Assembly: GCA_029338675.1 (NCBI GenBank)
Contig: JAQYAV010000155.1
Location: forward strand, 1 to 52,508
Source of the DNA: Lachnospiraceae bacterium
GTDB taxonomy: Bacteria > Bacillota > Clostridia > Lachnospirales > Lachnospiraceae
Length of the DNA: 52,508 nucleotides
Direction: 5' to 3'
In this document: positions 1 to 8,114 of the stretch, one piece after another
Numbering within the stretch: position 1 is the first letter of the stretch
How the letters are laid out: each line of letters begins with the position of its first letter
Position numbers and translations under genes: made by a program
The notes under the pieces: model-generated
Seen by the model: only the letters and a program-made list of their open reading frames with translations
The model's database searches: none
What the model was told of the DNA's origin: nothing

Positions 1-65
1 ATTAACTATTTAACCTGTGTGTAAGAAATTATAAAAAAATATAAGAAAAATTATTCAAAAATAGT

Positions 66-94
66 TTGATTAGTATTTTCTTTAGTGTTATAAT
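66..94 (+). promoter_or_regulatory. Sigma-A type promoter of the corrinoid operon
   Basis: A TTGATT -35 box (66-71) and a perfect TATAAT -10 box (89-94) are separated by 17 bases. Transcription would start near base 101, just before the cobalamin riboswitch. This is read directly from the sequence. The start site itself is inferred. Confidence 0.75.
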
Positions 95-113
95 ACCACG
101 GAAAATGAATATA

Positions 114-301
114 TAGGTAATTGGTGCCTGAGTAAGTAACATTTTTACAAAGGTTAAAAGGGAAACAGGTGTGAATCCTGTACGATCTCGTCACTGTATT
201 TAAGGAGTGATAAGTAAGTAGTAACATATAATCACTGACGAAAGTTGGGAAGATTTTACTTGTCATGTTGATATATAAGCCAGGAAACCTGCCAATTGCT
301 T
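114..301 (+). promoter_or_regulatory. Adenosylcobalamin riboswitch aptamer
   Basis: The region shows the conserved cobalamin aptamer order: GGTGCC near 123, an AAAAGGGAAACAGGTG block followed by GAATCC, CACTGTA, and the 3' box GCCAGGAAACCTGCC (279-293). An outer P1 helix can form between about 116-123 and 292-299. Cobalamin riboswitches normally shut off corrinoid synthesis and uptake genes when AdoCbl is abundant, which fits the genes downstream (chelatase, importer, cbi genes). The boundaries are approximate. Confidence 0.95.
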
Positions 302-354
302 GGTACAGGATAAAATCCAGATCACGAGTAATTGGTCGTACTGTTTACATATCT

Positions 355-386
355 CCTATGTGTAGTGTATTGCATAGGTGCTTTTT
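355..386 (+). promoter_or_regulatory. First hairpin of the riboswitch expression platform
   Basis: CCTATG (355-360) pairs with CATAGG (373-378), followed by GC and a short T run (382-386). It sits between the aptamer and a clearer terminator, so it may be an alternative or anti-terminator element. Its role is inferred from position. Confidence 0.4.
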
Positions 387-402
387 GATGTGACCATTTG
401 CC

Positions 403-429
403 CCACTCTATTTATGAGTGGATTTTTTC
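403..429 (+). terminator. Riboswitch-controlled intrinsic terminator
   Basis: CCACTC (403-408) and GAGTGG (416-421) form a 6-bp stem with a 7-base loop, followed by ATTTTTTCT. It lies between the aptamer and the first gene, as expected for transcriptional control by cobalamin. It also covers an apparent upstream ATG at 398, which argues against translation starting there. Confidence 0.75.
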
Positions 430-466
430 TGTGCAAAATTATAAAACATATTTGGAGGAACTAAAA

Positions 467-1507
467 ATGAAGAAGAAACTTTTAGTAATGGCAACACTTA
501 CTGCAATGACAATGTCTTGCTTATCAGGATGTGGTGAAAAGAAAGAGACAACAACAGAGCAGACAACTGTAGAAACTACATCTGAAACAACAGCAGCTAC
601 AACAGAGGAAGTAGTTACTACAACAGAGGAAGTAGCATCAGAGTCAGAAGCAGATGAAGAGAATTATAATACTGGAGATGCAAAGTTGGACAATGTTAGA
701 AACCAGGATGAAATTGGTGAAAAAGAGTTATTGGTTATTAGCTTTGGAACAAGCTTTAATGATAGCAGAAGATTAACAATTGGTGCTATTGAGCAAAAGA
801 TTGATGATGAATTTGGAAATGACTACTCTGTAAGAAGAGGTTTTACTAGCCAGATTATTATTGATCATGTTAAGAGAAGAGATGATGTTGCAATTGATAA
901 TGTAAAGGAAGCTTTAGATAGAGCAATTGCAAACAATGTTAAGACATTAGTTATTCAGCCAACTCATCTTATGGATGGTTTTGAGTATAATGACGTTGTA
1001 AATGAAGTAGCAGAGTATTCAGATTCATTTGAAAAGGTAAGCATTGGCAAGCCACTTCTTTCTTCAGATGAAGATTTTGTAACAGTTATGAATGCTATTG
1101 TTAAGGCAACTGAAAAGTATGACGATGGTGAAACTGCAATTTGTTTCATGGGACATGGTACAGAAGCTGATTCAAATGCTGTATACGAAAAAATGCAGAA
1201 TTTATTAAAAGAAAATGGTCATGACAATTATTTTATTGGTACAGTAGAAGCTGAACCAACTCTTGAAACTTTAGTTGGAAGAGTAAAAGAGGGAAATTAT
1301 AAGAAGGTTGTTCTTCAGCCACTTATGATTGTTGCAGGTGATCATGCAAACAATGATATGGCAGGAGACGAAGAGGATTCATGGAAGACAACATTTGAAT
1401 CAAATGGGTATGATGTTACTTGTGTACTTGAAGGTTTGGGCCAAATACCAGAGATTCAGGATTTATTTGTAGAGCATGCAAAGCAGGCAGCTGCAGAAGC
1501 AGAGTAA
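467..1507 (+). CDS. cbiK: Lipoprotein sirohydrochlorin cobaltochelatase (CbiK family)
   Basis: 346 residues. CbiK inserts Co(II) into sirohydrochlorin, the entry step of anaerobic cobalamin synthesis. Family signs are the start ISFGTSFNDSR (91-101) and the two metal-site histidines in MGHGTE (H230) and GDHANND (H293). Unlike cytoplasmic CbiK, the protein begins with a signal peptide and lipobox LSGC (C22), then a Thr/Glu-rich linker to about residue 65, so the chelatase domain should sit outside the membrane. The ATG at 467 follows GGAGG (454-458); an upstream in-frame ATG lies in the terminator and is rejected. First gene under the cobalamin riboswitch and upstream of a BtuF-like binding protein. 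Exported CbiK relatives (Desulfovibrio CbiK-P) have been proposed to work in metal or tetrapyrrole handling, so the true substrate is uncertain. Confidence 0.88.
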   Translation: MKKKLLVMATLTAMTMSCLSGCGEKKETTTEQTTVETTSETTAATTEEVVTTTEEVASESEADEENYNTGDAKLDNVRNQDEIGEKELLVISFGTSFNDSRRLTIGAIEQKIDDEFGNDYSVRRGFTSQIIIDHVKRRDDVAIDNVKEALDRAIANNVKTLVIQPTHLMDGFEYNDVVNEVAEYSDSFEKVSIGKPLLSSDEDFVTVMNAIVKATEKYDDGETAICFMGHGTEADSNAVYEKMQNLLKENGHDNYFIGTVEAEPTLETLVGRVKEGNYKKVVLQPLMIVAGDHANNDMAGDEEDSWKTTFESNGYDVTCVLEGLGQIPEIQDLFVEHAKQAAAEAE

Positions 1508-1513
1508 TAAAAA

Positions 1514-1532
1514 GTATTACAGATAGTAATAC
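1514..1532 (+). other. Intercistronic hairpin after cbiK
   Basis: GTATTAC and GTAATAC form a perfect 7-bp stem around a 5-base loop just after the cbiK stop codon. No U-run follows, so it is more likely an mRNA stability or processing element than a full terminator. Confidence 0.4.
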
Positions 1533-1578
1533 ATATTAATCTATAAAATTTATAATTTTCTGCAAAGGATTTTTAATT

Positions 1579-2544
1579 ATGAAAAAGGAAAATATTTCAC
1601 AAATTGTAATAGCTTTTGTTCTTGGTACTATGCTTTTATCTGGATGTGGAAAGGTAGAAAGTAAAAGCACAATAGCAGAAACAACAAATACAACTGTAGA
1701 AGAAACAACTGAGGAAAACTCTTATGCTTCTTCTACAGAAGAGGTAAAAGAAGCAACAAAATCTGATTCAGATAAGGTGGCATCTTCTGATGAAATGGTT
1801 ACACCTGATGAGGTTGTTTCTAAGGATATGATTCCAGTATATGGCAATCAGGTGAAAGATGGAGAATATGACATAAAGGTTGATTCAAGTTCTTCTATGT
1901 TTAACATTACAGAATGTAAGTTAACTGTTTCTGATGGTAATATGACAGCAGTGCTTACTATGAGTGGCAAGGGCTATAAGTATTTATTTATGGGTAAGGG
2001 CGAAGAAGCTGTAAAGGCAGATGAGTCTGACTATATTAATTACGAAGAGAATGATAAGGGAGAGTATACATTTACTGTTCCTGTTGAGGCCTTAGATAAA
2101 GGGATTGATTGCACAGCCTTTAGTAAGAAAAAAGAAAAATGGTATGATAGAGTAATAGTATTTAGAGTGGATTCCCTTGATACAAATGCTCTTAAAGAAG
2201 ACAGTATTGTAAAACCATCTGATTTAGCTTTGGAAGATGGTGAATATACTGTAGAAGTATTGTTAGCTGGCGGCTCTGGAAAAACTTCCTTGGAAACACC
2301 TGCTAAGCTAATAGTACAAGGAGATATGGTAAATGCTGTTATTGTATTTACAAGCAAAAATTATGATTATGTAATTTTTGATGATGTTAAGTATATGAAT
2401 GAAAATGAGGGTGGAAATTCTACATTTACTATTCCAGTAACTGCTTTTAATGTAAAGCTTCCTCTTATTGGAGATACAACTGCAATGAGTCAGCCTCATG
2501 AAATTGAATATACGGTTTATTTTGATAAGGATACAATAAAATAA
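1579..2544 (+). CDS. Two-domain cell-surface lipoprotein of the corrinoid uptake locus
   Basis: 321 residues with a lipobox LLSGC (C23) and an acidic, Thr/Ser-rich spacer to about residue 85. The rest looks like two related beta-rich domains (about 85-205 and 218-321). Each begins DGEY and contains a Y-x-Y motif (GYKY, NYDY) followed by a T-F-T-x-PV strand (YTFTVPVEA, STFTIPVTA). The second ends with a conserved-looking block around DTTAMSQPHEIEY. I do not recognise a named family with certainty; the layout recalls NEAT-type haem-binding lipoproteins. Position between an exported chelatase and a BtuF-like protein, 2 bases before the next start, suggests it captures or passes a corrinoid, tetrapyrrole or metal. 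That role is inference. Confidence 0.7.
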   Translation: MKKENISQIVIAFVLGTMLLSGCGKVESKSTIAETTNTTVEETTEENSYASSTEEVKEATKSDSDKVASSDEMVTPDEVVSKDMIPVYGNQVKDGEYDIKVDSSSSMFNITECKLTVSDGNMTAVLTMSGKGYKYLFMGKGEEAVKADESDYINYEENDKGEYTFTVPVEALDKGIDCTAFSKKKEKWYDRVIVFRVDSLDTNALKEDSIVKPSDLALEDGEYTVEVLLAGGSGKTSLETPAKLIVQGDMVNAVIVFTSKNYDYVIFDDVKYMNENEGGNSTFTIPVTAFNVKLPLIGDTTAMSQPHEIEYTVYFDKDTIK

Positions 2545-2545
2545 T

Positions 2546-3730
2546 ATGAATAATAAGAAAATATCTTTATTCTTTCTTGTTATAGGAATTATACTTGGTC
2601 TTAGTGGATGTTCCACTAAGGCCACTAATTCCATTAAGGAAGAAACTACAAATACAAAAATTGAACAAAAAAATAATGACATAATAACGAATTTTTCAGA
2701 TTTGGATTTTAGCAAAAAGCTAGAATTAAAATATGCTAAAATGTTTGATGTATCATATTGTGAGGGATATTATTTAATTACAATCAATAATAGTGATAAA
2801 TATCTTGTTATTGAAGAAGGAAGCAAAATAATAGAAAATATTCCACAGGATATAGTTGTTATTAATAAAACAATAAAAAATTCATATGTGGTATCTTCCT
2901 CTGTTATGGATTTGATATATAAGGTTAATAATGCAGAAGGAGTAAGCTTATCAGGGATTAAAGAAGAGGGTTGGTATATTGATAATATCAAGAAGCTAAT
3001 GACTGAAGGAAAAATATCCTATGCAGGAAAATACAATGCGCCAGATTATGAACTCATTTTAAGTAAAAAATGTGATTTGGCAATTGAAAATACAATGATA
3101 TATCATAATCCTGAGGTTAAAGAAAAATTAGAAGAGCTTGGAATTCCAGTATTGGTAGAATATTCAAGCTATGAGGAACATCCACTTGGAAGATTAGAGT
3201 GGATAAAATTATATGGTATATTATATAATGGACTAGATAAAGCAACACTATTTTTTGATGAGCAGCTAGCTGCCATTGAAAATGATATGAAAAAAGAAAA
3301 TACAGGGCTTAAGGTTGCCTTCTTTTATATAAATGGTAATAAAGCAGTTAATGTTAGAAAGCCAAACGATTATATTGCAAAGATGATAAATATGGCGGGT
3401 GGTGAGTATGTGATTACTGAGCTTGAAGAATCAGAGAATTCTCTTTCTACAGTTAACATGCAGATGGAAGAATTTTATAAAGTGGCAAAGGATGCAGATA
3501 TAATTATATATAACAGTACAATAGATGGAGAACTTAACAGTATTGATGAGCTTTTGTCAAAGAGTGAATTATTAAATGATTTTAAAGCAGTAAAAAATGA
3601 TAGAGTGTATTGTACGGGTAAGAATTTATTTCAAGAAACTACCAGTATAGGTAAATTTATTGTTGAGTTAAATCATATTATGAATGATGACAGTATAAAA
3701 AAACTAGAATATATATATAAATTAGAGTGA
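2546..3730 (+). CDS. ABC transporter substrate-binding lipoprotein (BtuF/FepB type)
   Basis: 394 residues. Lipobox LSGC places C22 as the lipid anchor. The body resembles cluster A-II helical-backbone binding proteins for cobalamin and siderophores: a first lobe with KCDLAIENTMIYH, then ELGIPVLVEYSS, a linking helix around RLEWIKLYG, and a second lobe with NMAGGEYV and ADIIIYNST. The ATG at 2546 lies one base after the preceding stop, indicating tight coupling. It should deliver ligand to the FecCD-type permease encoded next. Substrate is most simply a corrinoid because of the riboswitch, but iron-chelate or haem cannot be excluded. Confidence 0.85.
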   Translation: MNNKKISLFFLVIGIILGLSGCSTKATNSIKEETTNTKIEQKNNDIITNFSDLDFSKKLELKYAKMFDVSYCEGYYLITINNSDKYLVIEEGSKIIENIPQDIVVINKTIKNSYVVSSSVMDLIYKVNNAEGVSLSGIKEEGWYIDNIKKLMTEGKISYAGKYNAPDYELILSKKCDLAIENTMIYHNPEVKEKLEELGIPVLVEYSSYEEHPLGRLEWIKLYGILYNGLDKATLFFDEQLAAIENDMKKENTGLKVAFFYINGNKAVNVRKPNDYIAKMINMAGGEYVITELEESENSLSTVNMQMEEFYKVAKDADIIIYNSTIDGELNSIDELLSKSELLNDFKAVKNDRVYCTGKNLFQETTSIGKFIVELNHIMNDDSIKKLEYIYKLE

Positions 3731-3766
3731 TTTAAGACTGGAATTTTTACATTAGGAGGGAATCAA

Positions 3767-4765
3767 GTGAAGAAAATTGTTTCGTTATTTGGATTAAGTA
3801 CTATAATTTTGCTTGTTCTTGTTTTCGTGAATATTAATTCAGGAAGTGTAAGTGTTTCAGTGAAAGAGATAATTGATATTATTTTGAATAATTCAAAGGA
3901 TGAAACATCAATTAGAATTATTATGGATATAAGATTACCTCGAATTATTTCAGCAATTTTATTAGGAGGAGCATTGGCTGTTTCTGGATTTTTGCTTCAA
4001 ACTTTTTTTGGAAATCCTATTGCAGGTCCTTATATTTTAGGAATTTCATCAGGTGCAAAGCTTACAGTTGCTCTGACTTTGATTTTATTTTTACAACGTG
4101 GTATAAAAATAACATCAGTAGGAATGATAATAAGTGCATTTGCTGGTTCTCTTATTGCAATGGTTTTTGTTCTTGTGGTGGCGAAAAAGGTACCTAGTAT
4201 GTCTATATTAATTGTATGTGGAATAATGATAGGATATATTTGTTCGGCAATAACAGATTTTGTTGTAACCTTTGCAGATGATTCTAATATAGTTAACTTG
4301 CATAATTGGTCTATGGGTTCATTATCTGGTATGAATTGGGAAAATGTTAAATATATATGTATAATTATTATTGTAGGAATAATTGTAACATTTTTTATGT
4401 CTAAACCAATTGGTGCATACCAGTTAGGTGAAGTGTATGCAAAAAGCGTAGGGGTTAATATTAAAGGTCTTAGAGTTTGCTTAATAATGTTATCAAGCAT
4501 TCTTGCAGCTACAGTGACTGCCTTTGCTGGACCGATTTCATTTGTTGGAATTGCAGTTCCACATTTAATAAAAACTATTTCTAAAACAGCAAAGCCTATA
4601 ATTCTTATCCCAGGATGTTTTATTGGCGGAGCAATTGTCACATTAGTATGTGATGGAATAGCAAGAACTGTTTTTGCACCTACTGAGATAAGCATTAGCT
4701 CTGTTACAGCAATTATTCTTGTGCCAGTAGTAATTTCAATGTTGTTAAAGAAAAATAAAGCCTGA
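3767..4765 (+). CDS. FecCD/BtuC-type ABC permease
   Basis: 332 residues and strongly hydrophobic, the usual size for this family with about ten membrane helices. Typical blocks are RLPRIISAILLGGALAVSG and FFGNPIAGPYILGISSGA, and FAGPISFVGIAVPHLIK near the cytoplasmic coupling region. The GTG start at 3767 follows AGGAGGG (3754-3760). It partners with the upstream binding protein and the ATPase at 4893 to import cobalamin or a related metal chelate. A hairpin overlaps its stop codon and separates it from the ATPase gene. Confidence 0.9.
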   Translation: MKKIVSLFGLSTIILLVLVFVNINSGSVSVSVKEIIDIILNNSKDETSIRIIMDIRLPRIISAILLGGALAVSGFLLQTFFGNPIAGPYILGISSGAKLTVALTLILFLQRGIKITSVGMIISAFAGSLIAMVFVLVVAKKVPSMSILIVCGIMIGYICSAITDFVVTFADDSNIVNLHNWSMGSLSGMNWENVKYICIIIIVGIIVTFFMSKPIGAYQLGEVYAKSVGVNIKGLRVCLIMLSSILAATVTAFAGPISFVGIAVPHLIKTISKTAKPIILIPGCFIGGAIVTLVCDGIARTVFAPTEISISSVTAIILVPVVISMLLKKNKA

Positions 4766-4783
4766 TTCAAGGCTTTATTTTGT
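4753..4783 (+). terminator. Intra-operon terminator or attenuator
   Basis: AATAAAGCCT and AGGCTTTATT form a perfect 10-bp stem around a 6-base loop, followed by a T-rich tail. The permease stop codon lies inside it. It separates the lipoproteins and permease from the ATPase and the cbi genes, so it may set lower expression downstream. Confidence 0.65.
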
Positions 4784-4892
4784 ATATAAAAAAATATATA
4801 ATTTACACAAGTAGTTAATAGCCAGTATGTGTTATAAGGTTGTTTTATGAGAAGAAAAAACTGTAACATTACTATTATGATGAGGCGAATAT

Positions 4893-5648
4893 ATGATTAA
4901 AACAGATTCTCTTAAGATTGGATATAAAAATAAAATAGTAATTGATAATGTTAATATAGAAGTAGAAAAGGGAAACATAGTAACATTGATTGGTGCAAAT
5001 GGCTCTGGCAAATCTACACTCCTTAAAACCATTGCAACTCAAATCGAAGCACTAGATGGAAAGGTTATTTTAGAAGATAAGAATATTGTAGAATATAATG
5101 AAAAACATATTGCAAAAAAAATGGCCATTGTTTTTTCTGAAAAAATCAATTTTGAACTTATGACTTGCAAGGATGTAATTGAAACTGGTAGATACCCATA
5201 TACAGGTAGTCTTGGAATTCTTTCCAATGAAGATAAAAGCATAGTTGAAAGGATTATGGATCAGGTTAATGTAAAAGAAATTGCTGATGCATATTTTAAT
5301 CAAATAAGTGATGGACAAAAGCAAAGAGTTATGCTAGGAAGGGCGTTGTGTCAGCAACCAGATATACTTATTTTAGATGAACCCACATCATATCTTGATA
5401 TTAAATACAAACTAGAAATACTTAAGTTAATTAAGGATGTTGGCAAAAAAGATAATATTGCAGTAATAATGTCTTTACATGATCTAGATTTAGCAAGAAT
5501 AATTTCAGATAAGGTCATTTGCATTAAAAATCACAAGATAGATAAAATAGGGAAACCAGAAGATATATTTAATGAAGAATATATTAGAGAATTATTTGAT
5601 ATAAAAGTGGGGGGCTATAATCCTTCTTCTGGAGAAGTATGGCTATAG
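4893..5648 (+). CDS. ABC transporter ATP-binding protein (BtuD/FecE type)
   Basis: 251 residues. Walker A GANGSGKST (about 34-42), Q-loop region FSEKINFELMTCKDVIETGRYPYTG, signature ISDGQKQR, Walker B ILILDEPTSYLD and the switch histidine in SLHDLDLA are all present and intact. The MTCKDVIETGRYPY stretch is typical of the vitamin B12/iron-siderophore ATPase group. A GAGGCG ribosome site precedes the ATG. It lies 127 bases after the permease and 16 bases before cbiC, linking transport to the biosynthetic genes. Confidence 0.9.
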   Translation: MIKTDSLKIGYKNKIVIDNVNIEVEKGNIVTLIGANGSGKSTLLKTIATQIEALDGKVILEDKNIVEYNEKHIAKKMAIVFSEKINFELMTCKDVIETGRYPYTGSLGILSNEDKSIVERIMDQVNVKEIADAYFNQISDGQKQRVMLGRALCQQPDILILDEPTSYLDIKYKLEILKLIKDVGKKDNIAVIMSLHDLDLARIISDKVICIKNHKIDKIGKPEDIFNEEYIRELFDIKVGGYNPSSGEVWL

Positions 5649-5664
5649 CAATGAAGAGGATGTT

Positions 5665-6294
5665 ATGAATATAGAATACGTTTTACCAAATGAAATAGAA
5701 AAAAGAAGCTTTGAAATTATTGATGAGGAGCTTGATAAACTAGGAATTAAACTCAATTCAGATGAAGAATTAGTGACAAAAAGAGCAATTCATACTTCAG
5801 CAGATTTTGATTATGCAAGGACTATGACTTATTCGAATGATGCAGTAAAAATTGCTTTAGATTTAATAAAAAATGGTGCTGATATATGTACAGATACTAA
5901 TATGACATTAGCTGGAATTAATAAAGCTGTGCTTGCTAAATTTGGAGGTAAAGCATTTTGTTATATGGCAGATGAACAAGTTGCAAGGGAAGCAAAAGAA
6001 AGAAGTATTACCAGAGCTTCAGTTAGCATGGAAAAAGCATCGAAAAACAGTAAGCCGACTATATTTGCAATAGGAAATGCACCTACTGCTCTTATAACAC
6101 TTAAGGAATTAATGGAAAATGGCTATAAGCCTTCCTTTATTATTGGAGTACCTGTAGGGTTTGTTAATGTAGAAGTGGCAAAGGAACTAATTATTGCTTC
6201 AGATGTTCCTTATATTGTCAATAGAGGAAGAAAAGGTGGAAGTAATATTGCGGCTGCAATATGCAATGCTTTATTATATATGTGTAAAGAATAG
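5665..6294 (+). CDS. cbiC: Cobalt-precorrin-8 methylmutase CbiC
   Basis: 209 residues, full length. CbiC moves the C-11 methyl to C-12, converting cobalt-precorrin-8 to cobyrinate in the cytoplasm. The active-site motif HTSADFDY puts the conserved histidine at residue 43, the position known for CobH/CbiC. The C-terminal VGFVNVEVAKE and NRGRKGGSNIAAA blocks are also typical. The preceding ATPase ends 16 bases upstream and cbiF starts 17 bases downstream, so it is an operon member. Confidence 0.93.
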   Translation: MNIEYVLPNEIEKRSFEIIDEELDKLGIKLNSDEELVTKRAIHTSADFDYARTMTYSNDAVKIALDLIKNGADICTDTNMTLAGINKAVLAKFGGKAFCYMADEQVAREAKERSITRASVSMEKASKNSKPTIFAIGNAPTALITLKELMENGYKPSFIIGVPVGFVNVEVAKELIIASDVPYIVNRGRKGGSNIAAAICNALLYMCKE

Positions 6295-6311
6295 TTTTTT
6301 TGGAGGATATT

Positions 6312-7070
6312 ATGGTTTCATTTGTTGGAGCAGGTCCAGGTGCGGTAGATTTAATAACAGTAAGAGGAATGAAAATGTTACAGGAAGCAGATGTAGTAAT
6401 ATATGCAGGCTCTCTTGTTAATCCAAAGCTTCTTACATATGCAAAAGATACTTGTGAAGTATATAATAGTGCATTAATGACTTTAGATGAAGTTATAGAT
6501 ATAATGAAAGCCGCTTATAAAGTCAACAAAAATGTTGTTAGACTTCACACTGGTGAGCCAAGCATTTATGGCGCAGTTAGAGAGCAAATGGATATATTAG
6601 ACGAACTTTCAATTCCGTATGAGAGTTGCCCTGGAGTTAGTGCTTGCTTTGGTGCAGCTGCAACATTAAATTTGGAGTATACATTACCTGGAATAAGTCA
6701 ATCCCTTGTTATCACAAGAATGGAAGGCAAGACTAAAGTTCCTGCCAAAGAAAGTATTGAAAGCTTTGCTGCCCACAATGCAACTATGGCGATTTATCTT
6801 AGCACTGGAATGCTTGGAAAATTAAGTGAACGATTGATTTTGGGTGGATATAAGGAAGATACTCCAGTTGCTTTAGTTTATAAAGCTACATGGCCAGATG
6901 AAAAAGTATTTATATGTAATGTATCTAGTATGGAAAAGATAGCAAAAGAAAATAATGTAACAAAAACTGCACTTGTTTTAGTGGGGGATGTTATTGGCAA
7001 GAAACATTATGAAAAATCAAGGCTCTATGCACCGGATTTTTCAACTGAATTTAGAAATGCAAAGGAATAG
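6312..7070 (+). CDS. cbiF: Cobalt-precorrin-4 C11-methyltransferase CbiF
   Basis: 252 residues. SAM-dependent tetrapyrrole methyltransferase adding the C-11 methyl. The N-terminal loop VGAGPGAVDLIT, the LHTGEPSIYGA motif and CPGVSACFGAAA around the substrate cleft identify the CbiF/CobM branch. ATG at 6312 is chosen because GGAGG (6302-6306) sits just upstream; a longer TTG start at 6300 would overlap that site. The stop is one base before the cbiG start. Confidence 0.93.
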   Translation: MVSFVGAGPGAVDLITVRGMKMLQEADVVIYAGSLVNPKLLTYAKDTCEVYNSALMTLDEVIDIMKAAYKVNKNVVRLHTGEPSIYGAVREQMDILDELSIPYESCPGVSACFGAAATLNLEYTLPGISQSLVITRMEGKTKVPAKESIESFAAHNATMAIYLSTGMLGKLSERLILGGYKEDTPVALVYKATWPDEKVFICNVSSMEKIAKENNVTKTALVLVGDVIGKKHYEKSRLYAPDFSTEFRNAKE

Positions 7071-7071
7071 T

Positions 7072-8100
7072 ATGAAGATCTTAGTGATTTATTTTACAGA
7101 TACTGGCTTTGAATTGGCAAATAAAATAAAACAAAATAGCGATAGTGACTGTGGGTATGAGTTATTTGATGGTCGAACAAAGGAAGGCATTTCAACAAAG
7201 GATATGCTTAAGAAATATTTTGATATTAAGGGTAAAATAGTATTCATTGGAGCTTGTGGAATAGCTGTAAGGATGATTGCTGCTTTTATTGTAGATAAGC
7301 TTACTGATAGTCCAGTTGTTGTAATTGACGAGAAAGGAACAAATGTAATTCCTATATTGTCTGGGCATGTGGGAGGAGCTAATGAGCTTGCAGTTTATCT
7401 GGCAAATATACTTAACGCCACGCCAATTATCACTACAGCAACAGACATTAACAACAAATTTGCTGTAGATATATTTGCAAAAGAAAATAGTCTTACAATA
7501 GTTAACAAGGAAGATATAGCAAAGGTATCAGCAAAGGTTTTAAAAAATTATAAAATATTAATTTATATTGACGATAAAATTTCTTGTTTTGAGGAATATA
7601 GAAAAAATGCAGAAGCCTATTCGAAGGATGTTAACATTGTATACGATAAAGAAAGTGCGGATGTTGTAATATCTAATATTCCTTGTGAAAATGGAATGTG
7701 GCTTAAACCGAAGGAATATATTTTTGGAATTGGATGCAAAAGAGGTACTAGTAAAGAGGATATTGAGAATTATTTGTTAGATAAATGCCAAGAAAATAAC
7801 ATTAGTATTAATGATATACGAGCCATTGTATCCATTGATGTTAAGAAAAACGAAACAGGTATTATAGAATTTTGCAGTAAAAATGATATACCCTTTATAA
7901 CCTATACTAAGAAGGAACTATTATCAGTAGAAGGAGATTTTACTGGTTCATCATTTGTGCTAGAAAAAGTAGGAGTAGATAATGTTTGTGAAAGAGCAGT
8001 AGCAAAATATCTTGGTAATAGAGGAAAAATTATTATGAAAAAAAAATCTTTTTCAGGAATTACCCTTTCTATTGGATATATGCATTTTAGAGAGCTTTAA
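7072..8100 (+). CDS. cbiG: Cobalt-precorrin-5A hydrolase CbiG
   Basis: 342 residues. CbiG opens the delta-lactone of cobalt-precorrin-5A and releases acetaldehyde, a step found only in the anaerobic route. The N-terminal domain carries FIGACGIAVRMIA and the LSGHVGGANELA motif; the C-terminal domain begins near FGIGCKRGTSKEDI. Start at the ATG at 7072, one base after the cbiF stop, with an AAAGGA site inside the end of cbiF. The last about 20 residues are a basic, hydrophobic tail that looks longer than usual. Confidence 0.93.
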   Translation: MKILVIYFTDTGFELANKIKQNSDSDCGYELFDGRTKEGISTKDMLKKYFDIKGKIVFIGACGIAVRMIAAFIVDKLTDSPVVVIDEKGTNVIPILSGHVGGANELAVYLANILNATPIITTATDINNKFAVDIFAKENSLTIVNKEDIAKVSAKVLKNYKILIYIDDKISCFEEYRKNAEAYSKDVNIVYDKESADVVISNIPCENGMWLKPKEYIFGIGCKRGTSKEDIENYLLDKCQENNISINDIRAIVSIDVKKNETGIIEFCSKNDIPFITYTKKELLSVEGDFTGSSFVLEKVGVDNVCERAVAKYLGNRGKIIMKKKSFSGITLSIGYMHFREL

Positions 8101-8114
8101 CGATAGGAGAAAAT

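Noticed and set aside
398-466. N-terminal extension of the CbiK gene from an ATG at 398
   Set aside because: The extension lies in the riboswitch terminator, has no ribosome site and would bury the lipoprotein signal peptide.
4030-4869. Minus-strand 279-codon open frame opposite the permease
   Set aside because: It is the complement of a strongly conserved FecCD permease, with no recognisable motif.
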